Positions 59,688 through 64,000 of a DNA stretch of 64,000 bases are shown one piece after another. Position 1 is the stretch's first letter. Each line of letters opens with the position of its first letter. The notes below the pieces were generated by a model. That model did not search any database, was not told where the DNA came from, and saw only the letters and a list, made by a program, of their open reading frames with translations. This DNA comes from NZ13-RE01 sp964612975. Its GTDB lineage: Bacteria; Dictyoglomota; Dictyoglomia; Dictyoglomales; Dictyoglomaceae. A program made the translations under genes and the position numbers. Location: assembly GCA_964612975.1 (NCBI GenBank), contig CAZTGC010000001.1, positions 248,001 to 312,000 on the forward strand, read 5' to 3'.

Positions 59688-59981
59688 AAGCTTTTTTAAT
59701 CTATCTAAAACAATTTTATATCCATCGGCACCATAATATAGAAATTTCTTGACCCTACTTATAGTTGCCGAACTTGTTCCTGTAACCCTTTCAATTTCTT
59801 CATAAGATTTTCCTTCATTTAACATTTTTGCTACTACTAATCTCTGAGCCAATTCTCTAATTTCATTTATAGTACAAATATCTTCTAAGAATCTTAAAAC
59901 TTCCTCTTCTGTTTCTAAGACTAAAATGGCACGAGCCAATTCTTTTATGCTATCGTCTATCCATCTTGGTTCATAACTCAA
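59670..59981 (-). CDS. YerC/YecD-type TrpR-superfamily regulator
   Basis: The 103-residue protein belongs to the TrpR-related YerC family. It has ELARAILVLETEEEVLRFLE near 16, CTINEIRELAQRLVVAKMLN near 36-55 and the helix-turn-helix EGKSYEEIERVTGTSSATIS near 56-75, followed by RVKKFLYYG. The start is placed at TTG 59981, six bases after GGGGGTGA; a TTG at 59996 would leave no ribosome-binding site. It overlaps the 3' end of aroA by 11 bases, so it may regulate aromatic genes, but the family is not restricted to tryptophan. Confidence 0.85.
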   Translation of the reverse strand: MSYEPRWIDDSIKELARAILVLETEEEVLRFLEDICTINEIRELAQRLVVAKMLNEGKSYEEIERVTGTSSATISRVKKFLYYGADGYKIVLDRLKKLKKGET

Positions 59982-61272
59982 ATAATTCACCCCCAATATT
60001 TTTAAGAACCTCTAAAAAATTGGGAAAGGAAATATCAATACTCTCTCTTTCTACAATAGTCTCTCCCTCTGATATAAGTCCTGCAATAATAAAAGACATA
60101 GCTAATCTATGATCAAAAAAAGTACCAATCTCTGCCCCCTTTAAAGGTGTAGGTCCCTCGATATAAAATCCATCCTTTGTCTCTTCCCCTTTACCCCCCA
60201 TCTTTCTAATATTTTCTAAAATCCCACAGATTCTATCAGACTCCTTCACCCTTAGTTCTTCAACATTTCTAAAATAGCTCCTTCCTTTTGCTTGTGTCGC
60301 AATTATGGATAATATAGGAATCTCATCAATTAAGCGTGGGACTATATCTCCTTCAACAATAAATTCTGTTAATTCTGATGTTTCAACTAATATATCTCCA
60401 ACCTTTTCTTTCCCCCAATATTCCTCCTTCAATATATATATCTTTGCACCACAATTTTTTAATATTTCCAACATTCCTGTTCTTGTTGAATTTAACCCAA
60501 CATTTTTTAAAATTACCTTTGAATTAGGAATTATTAATGCTCCTGCTATAATAAAGCTTGCAGAAGAAAAGTCTCCCGGAATACAAAAATCTTTAGGGGA
60601 AAAACCTTCTATTCCATGGGTTTTTAATTCCATTCCATTTCTTTTTAAAGGTAAATTAAGATATTCAAAAATTAACTCTGTATGATTCCGGGATAATGAA
60701 GGCTCTATTATTTTAGTCTCCCCCTCAGCTAATAAACCAGCAAGAAGAAGACAGGATTTCACTTGAGCACTAGCAATAGGCATCTCGTACTCTATTCCCA
60801 TTAGTTTTTTACCTTTTATTGCAAGGGGAAGAAAATCTCCTTCTTTTCTTCCTAAGATATTGGCTCCCATTTGAGATAGGGGATGAACTACTCTTTTCAT
60901 TGGTCTTTTCTTTAAGGAATTATCACCTGTAATAATGGAAAACAATCCCTCTTGTCCCGCTAAAACTCCTAAAAGAATTCTTACCGTCGTCCCGGAATTT
61001 CCAGCATCTAAAAAATCATCAGGCTCTAAAAATCCTCTTAGTCCCCTACCCTCCACATAAACAATATTATTACTAACTTCTATTTTTACTCCCAATTTTT
61101 TTAAACAATTCATAGTAGATAGACAGTCTTGTCCAAATAAAAAGTTTAAAATTCTAGAATTTCCATCAGCTAAAGAAGAAAAAATAAGAGCTCTGTGGGA
61201 AATAGATTTATCTCCTGGAACTTCTATTTCTCCATTTAATCCTTTACTTTTTCTAACCATTAACTTTTTCAT
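59971..61272 (-). CDS. aroA: 3-phosphoshikimate 1-carboxyvinyltransferase (EPSP synthase)
   Basis: AroA makes EPSP, the sixth step to chorismate. The 433-residue protein has EVPGDKSISHRALIFSSLAD near 17-36 with the catalytic Lys-Ser pair, LDAGNSGTTVRILLGVLAG near 86-104 and TGDNSLKKRPMKRVVHPLSQ near 115-134. PIASAQVKSCLLLAGL is near 170, PGDFSSASFIIAGALI near 235, LIDEIPILSIIATQAKG near 315, LRVKESDRI near 345 and FFDHRLAMSFIIAGL near 395. It is the fourth gene of the aro group, four bases after tyrA. Confidence 0.97.
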   Translation of the reverse strand: MKKLMVRKSKGLNGEIEVPGDKSISHRALIFSSLADGNSRILNFLFGQDCLSTMNCLKKLGVKIEVSNNIVYVEGRGLRGFLEPDDFLDAGNSGTTVRILLGVLAGQEGLFSIITGDNSLKKRPMKRVVHPLSQMGANILGRKEGDFLPLAIKGKKLMGIEYEMPIASAQVKSCLLLAGLLAEGETKIIEPSLSRNHTELIFEYLNLPLKRNGMELKTHGIEGFSPKDFCIPGDFSSASFIIAGALIIPNSKVILKNVGLNSTRTGMLEILKNCGAKIYILKEEYWGKEKVGDILVETSELTEFIVEGDIVPRLIDEIPILSIIATQAKGRSYFRNVEELRVKESDRICGILENIRKMGGKGEETKDGFYIEGPTPLKGAEIGTFFDHRLAMSFIIAGLISEGETIVERESIDISFPNFLEVLKNIGGELFEL

Positions 61273-61276
61273 TGTC

Positions 61277-62110
61277 TCATCTCAAGCTCATTCTTATCTT
61301 TTTTGATTCCTCAAAAAGATCCTTTAATTTTTCCCAATCCTCATACTCAATCTTTTCATAAAAAACTTTGAAAACTCTTTGAAAATTTTCAAGAGCTTCT
61401 AAAATATTTCTTTTATTTTCCTTTAAAATATCAATCCATAAATTTGGTGAACTCATAGCCAATCTTGTAGTATCTTTAAATCCTTTTCCAGTAAACCCCA
61501 AATATTCCTTAGGGAGATTCAGAGAGATAATATATGAAATAATTTGGGGTAAGTGGCTTGTAAAGGATAAAATTTTATCATGCTCCTCAGAAGATATAAT
61601 AAATGGTTTTGCATTGATTAATTCAATTAAACCTTTAATTTTTTGAAGTTTTTCTTGAGAAGTTTTAGAGGTTGGAGTTAAAAAATATATTTTGTCCTTA
61701 AAAAGATCAGATTCTCCCTCTTTATAACCCGATTTTTCTTTTCCAGCCAAGGGATGTCCACCAACAAATACTCTTTTTAACAGATCATCTTCTTCCACAT
61801 AATTAATAATTTTTTCTTTTACACTTGCAGTATCTGTTAAAATATGATCCATATTTAAATATACTTTCAATTTCTCGATAATATCTATAATTTTTGATGG
61901 ATATACTGAAATAAAGATTACTTCACTTTCCTTTATCTCCTTTGATAATCCCTCTAAATCCGTGTTTCCATTATCTATTACTTCTTCTTTTAAAAGATGC
62001 TCCACTGCAGATTCTTCTATATCCATTCCCCATATATTAAATTTTTCTCTTCTAAAAGCAAGGGCTAAGGAAGTGCCAATAAGTCCTAAACCAATAATTC
62101 CAATTTTCAT
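61277..62110 (-). CDS. tyrA: Prephenate dehydrogenase
   Basis: TyrA converts prephenate to 4-hydroxyphenylpyruvate for tyrosine. The 277-residue protein has an NAD(P) site IGIIGLGLIGTSLALAFRRE near 3-22. VIFISVYPSKIIDIIEKLK lies near 64, LTDTASVKEKI near 92, FVGGHPLAGKEKSGYKEGES near 115-134 with the catalytic His, and FTSHLPQIISYIIS near 178. FKDTTRLAMSSPNLWIDIL follows near 210. There is no fused chorismate mutase or ACT domain. It overlaps aroF by four bases. Confidence 0.95.
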   Translation of the reverse strand: MKIGIIGLGLIGTSLALAFRREKFNIWGMDIEESAVEHLLKEEVIDNGNTDLEGLSKEIKESEVIFISVYPSKIIDIIEKLKVYLNMDHILTDTASVKEKIINYVEEDDLLKRVFVGGHPLAGKEKSGYKEGESDLFKDKIYFLTPTSKTSQEKLQKIKGLIELINAKPFIISSEEHDKILSFTSHLPQIISYIISLNLPKEYLGFTGKGFKDTTRLAMSSPNLWIDILKENKRNILEALENFQRVFKVFYEKIEYEDWEKLKDLFEESKKIRMSLR

Positions 62111-63132
62111 ATATTTTTACCAATCGCTTTAGAAATATTTATAAGATCTTTCATGAGATTCTCAAAGGCAGGAAAGTTTAAAGACTGAGGTCCATCGGAT
62201 AAGGCTTTTTCAGGATTTGGATGAACCTCTACGATTAAGCCATCAGCCCCACATGCAACTGCTGCCTTTGACATGCTGGGTACTAATTTATAGCTTCCTG
62301 TTCCATGACTGGGATCAACAAAAACAGGTAAATGGGTCTTTTCTTTTAAAGTAGGAACAATAGCTAAGTCTAAAGTATTTCTTGAAAAATCAGAAAAAGT
62401 TCTTATTCCCCTTTCGCAAAGAATTACCTCACTGTTTCCTCCCAGTAATATATACTCTGCAGCAAAAAGAAATTCTTCCAAAGTAGCAGAAAGTCCCCTT
62501 TTTAGAAGCACTGGTTTTCTAATCTTTCCTACTTCCTTCAATAGAGTGAAATTTTGCATATTTCTTGCGCCTATTTGTACTATATCTATATAATCCAATG
62601 CCTTTTCCAGATCCCTTGGATCCACTATTTCAGTTATTACTGGAATCTGAAATTCTTCTTTGACTTCATAAAGAATTTTTAGCCCATCAATTCCTAAACC
62701 TTGAAAACTGTAAGGAGATGTTCTTGGCTTAAAGACTCCTCCCCTTAATATTTTAGCTCCCTTTTCCTTTACAAATTTTGCTGTTTCCCTTAACTGTTCT
62801 TTACCTTCTACTGCACAGGGGCCAGCCATGATAACTACAGTGTTTCCTCCAATTTCTATATCATTAATATAAACCTTTGTCCCCTCAGATTTTAACTCTC
62901 TTAGAGTCAATTTATATGGTGTTAGAATTGGGATGACCTTTTCTACAAAGGGAAGGACTTCTATCTGTTCCATTATTAAGATCTTTTCTTCCATTATCTT
63001 TTCACCAATAGCTCCGATTACAGTTCTTGTTTCTCCCCTTGATATATGAGCCCCATAATTAAACTCCTTTAATTTATCAACTATCTTCTGGATATCTTCA
63101 TCGGTGGCATTAGGTTTTAGCACTATTATCAT
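62107..63132 (-). CDS. aroF: 3-deoxy-7-phosphoheptulonate synthase (DAHP synthase)
   Basis: This enzyme joins PEP and erythrose-4-phosphate, the first step of aromatic synthesis. The 341-residue protein is the type with an N-terminal ferredoxin-like regulatory domain (residues 1-70, MIIVLKPNATDEDIQ). Such a domain confers feedback inhibition by aromatic amino acids in Thermotoga-type enzymes. The barrel has VIMAGPCAVEGKEQL near 100, KILRGGVFKPRTSPYSFQGL near 130-149, DIVQIGARNMQNFTLLKEVG near 185-204 and VFVDPSHGTGSYKLVPSMSK near 268-287. It is followed by tyrA and preceded by aroB. Confidence 0.96.
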   Translation of the reverse strand: MIIVLKPNATDEDIQKIVDKLKEFNYGAHISRGETRTVIGAIGEKIMEEKILIMEQIEVLPFVEKVIPILTPYKLTLRELKSEGTKVYINDIEIGGNTVVIMAGPCAVEGKEQLRETAKFVKEKGAKILRGGVFKPRTSPYSFQGLGIDGLKILYEVKEEFQIPVITEIVDPRDLEKALDYIDIVQIGARNMQNFTLLKEVGKIRKPVLLKRGLSATLEEFLFAAEYILLGGNSEVILCERGIRTFSDFSRNTLDLAIVPTLKEKTHLPVFVDPSHGTGSYKLVPSMSKAAVACGADGLIVEVHPNPEKALSDGPQSLNFPAFENLMKDLINISKAIGKNI

Positions 63133-63136
63133 TTTT

Positions 63137-64000
63137 TCACTCCTCCTTTTTATCTATAACTTCTTTCACCAAATCTAAAGGTATTTCTTCATTTATAAAA
63201 ACTTCTCCAATTCTCAAAGGAAGAATAAATCTAATTTTTTTAGATGAGACCTTCTTATCCCTCATAATATAAGGCAATAAAGAAGAAAAATTATAGGGAA
63301 GATCAAGTGAAAAATCAAATTTTAAGAGAAGATTTTTTATTCTAAGATAAGTATCTTCGGAACAATAGTTAAGAAGGTAGGATATTTTTGTAGCCAAAGA
63401 CATTCCTATAGCTACTGCTTCCCCATGTAAAAATTTATTAAATCTTCCCTTTGCCTCAATAGCATGTCCTATGGTATGTCCAAAGTTTAATATCATTCTT
63501 AGGTTTCTCTCTTTTTCATCTTTTTCTACTACATATTTTTTACACAAAATACTTTCTTTAATAATATAGGTGAGAGCTTTTTCATCTCTTTTTAAGACTT
63601 TTTCGTAATTTTTATCTAAGAAATCAAATAATTCTTTATTTAGAATAACCCCATATTTAATAACCTCTGCTAAACCACTCTTAAATTCCCTATCTGGTAA
63701 AGTATCTAAAGTCTTTATATCAATAAATACTGCCCTAGGATGATAAAAAGCACCTACAAGATTCTTTCCTTCAGGAATATTTATTCCTACCTTTCCTCCA
63801 ATAGAGCTATCTACTTGGGAAAGTAAGGTAGTAGGAATTTGAATATAATCTACCCCTCGTAAATAGGTTGCAGAGATAAAACCTGCTAAGTCTCCTATGA
63901 CGCCTCCTCCCAAGGCTACTATTACAGACCTTCTATCAGTGTTAGTCTGGGCAAGAGTTCGATGAATTTTAATAAATTCTTTAAAAGATTTACTTCTTTC
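63137..64000 (-). CDS. aroB: 3-dehydroquinate synthase (N-terminus beyond window end)
   Basis: AroB makes 3-dehydroquinate from DAHP with NAD and a metal. The frame stays open through base 64000, so the N-terminal part lies outside the window. Visible landmarks in order: ALGGGVIGDLAGFISATYLRG-type NAD loop (63920-63860), YIQIPTTLLSQVDSSIGGKV near 63850-63790, a metal-binding Glu in FKSGLAEVIKYGVI near 63690-63650, RMILNFGHTIGHAIE near 63500-63455 and LHGEAVAIGMSLA near 63425-63387. It overlaps nothing and is four bases ahead of aroF. The pathway context is unambiguous. Confidence 0.95.
   Translation of the reverse strand, partial: ERSKSFKEFIKIHRTLAQTNTDRRSVIVALGGGVIGDLAGFISATYLRGVDYIQIPTTLLSQVDSSIGGKVGINIPEGKNLVGAFYHPRAVFIDIKTLDTLPDREFKSGLAEVIKYGVILNKELFDFLDKNYEKVLKRDEKALTYIIKESILCKKYVVEKDEKERNLRMILNFGHTIGHAIEAKGRFNKFLHGEAVAIGMSLATKISYLLNYCSEDTYLRIKNLLLKFDFSLDLPYNFSSLLPYIMRDKKVSSKKIRFILPLRIGEVFINEEIPLDLVKEVIDKKEE

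Noticed and set aside
1..64000. CRISPR arrays, insertion sequences, prophage genes, rRNA operons, toxin-antitoxin pairs
   Set aside because: I looked for regularly spaced repeats, transposase or integrase motifs, terminal inverted repeats and phage structural genes and saw none. The only long direct repeat noted is the 29-base pair around the MATE/APH genes.

Overview
The window reads as chromosomal DNA of a thermophilic, anaerobic, low-GC bacterium, most likely a Dictyoglomus (inference). The points in favour are very AT-rich coding sequence with heavy use of AGA, GGA and ATA codons, contrasting GC-rich tRNAs, a B12-dependent ribonucleotide reductase, an NfnAB-type transhydrogenase, a GH26 mannanase and a dense, mostly housekeeping gene order. 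No phage, IS element, CRISPR array or rRNA was seen. Apart from the tRNA and regulatory gaps, non-coding stretches are below about 300 bases.

Layout. 1-7.2 kb (+): end of a membrane O-antigen-ligase/TPR protein, nrdJ, then rho with a textbook promoter, a GerMN protein and two metallophosphoesterases. 7.2-12.0 kb (-): pilT, plsX, rsmI, a homologue of the aminoglycoside-resistance 16S rRNA methyltransferases, and tgt. 12.0-22.4 kb (+): the Firmicute-like core cluster yicC-remA-gmk-rpoZ-priA-def-fmt-Zn peptidase-rsmB-rlmN-PASTA protein-rpe. Its PriA has lost the helicase motifs, and the place of the prkC kinase is held by a PASTA protein without a kinase. 22.3-25.2 kb (-): a B12-type ABC importer behind a cobalamin riboswitch with its own terminator. 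25.4-28.2 kb (+): a folate operon (PTPS/QueD-like, folE2, folP, folK) with no folB.

28.3-31.1 kb: a GH26 mannanase (-), a decayed Gfo/Idh/MocA oxidoreductase and a DUF72 protein (+). 31.0-45.1 kb (-): hflX with no standard start codon, dapL, a MATE exporter plus APH-like kinase pair flanked by a 29-base direct repeat (one copy inside the 3' end of miaA), miaA, mutL, mutS, miaB, an orphan histidine kinase, a degenerate GGDEF protein and a Fur-family regulator. 45.2-46.7 kb (+): an amidohydrolase that appears to be leaderless. 46.7-52.9 kb (-): an FAD dehydrogenase, a DUF4388 protein, a possible envelope protein, tRNA-Arg, nfnB-nfnA, a secreted protein, and tRNA-Ala, tRNA-Cys and tRNA-Gly. 53.0-59.7 kb (+): an oligopeptide-type ABC importer (binding protein, terminator, two permeases, two ATPases). 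59.7-64.0 kb (-): aroB-aroF-tyrA-aroA and a TrpR-like regulator.

How they fit: the B12 importer can feed the B12-dependent RNR. tgt, miaA, miaB, rsmB, rsmI and rlmN give a strong RNA-modification theme. MutS and an endonuclease-type MutL form a methyl-independent mismatch-repair pair. The aro genes lead to chorismate, which also supplies pABA for the folate operon. The least ordinary places are the MATE/APH insertion with its repeat, the two genes with a ribosome-binding site but no normal start codon (hflX and the first oligopeptide permease), the ATPase-less PriA, and the m7G1405-methyltransferase homologue.
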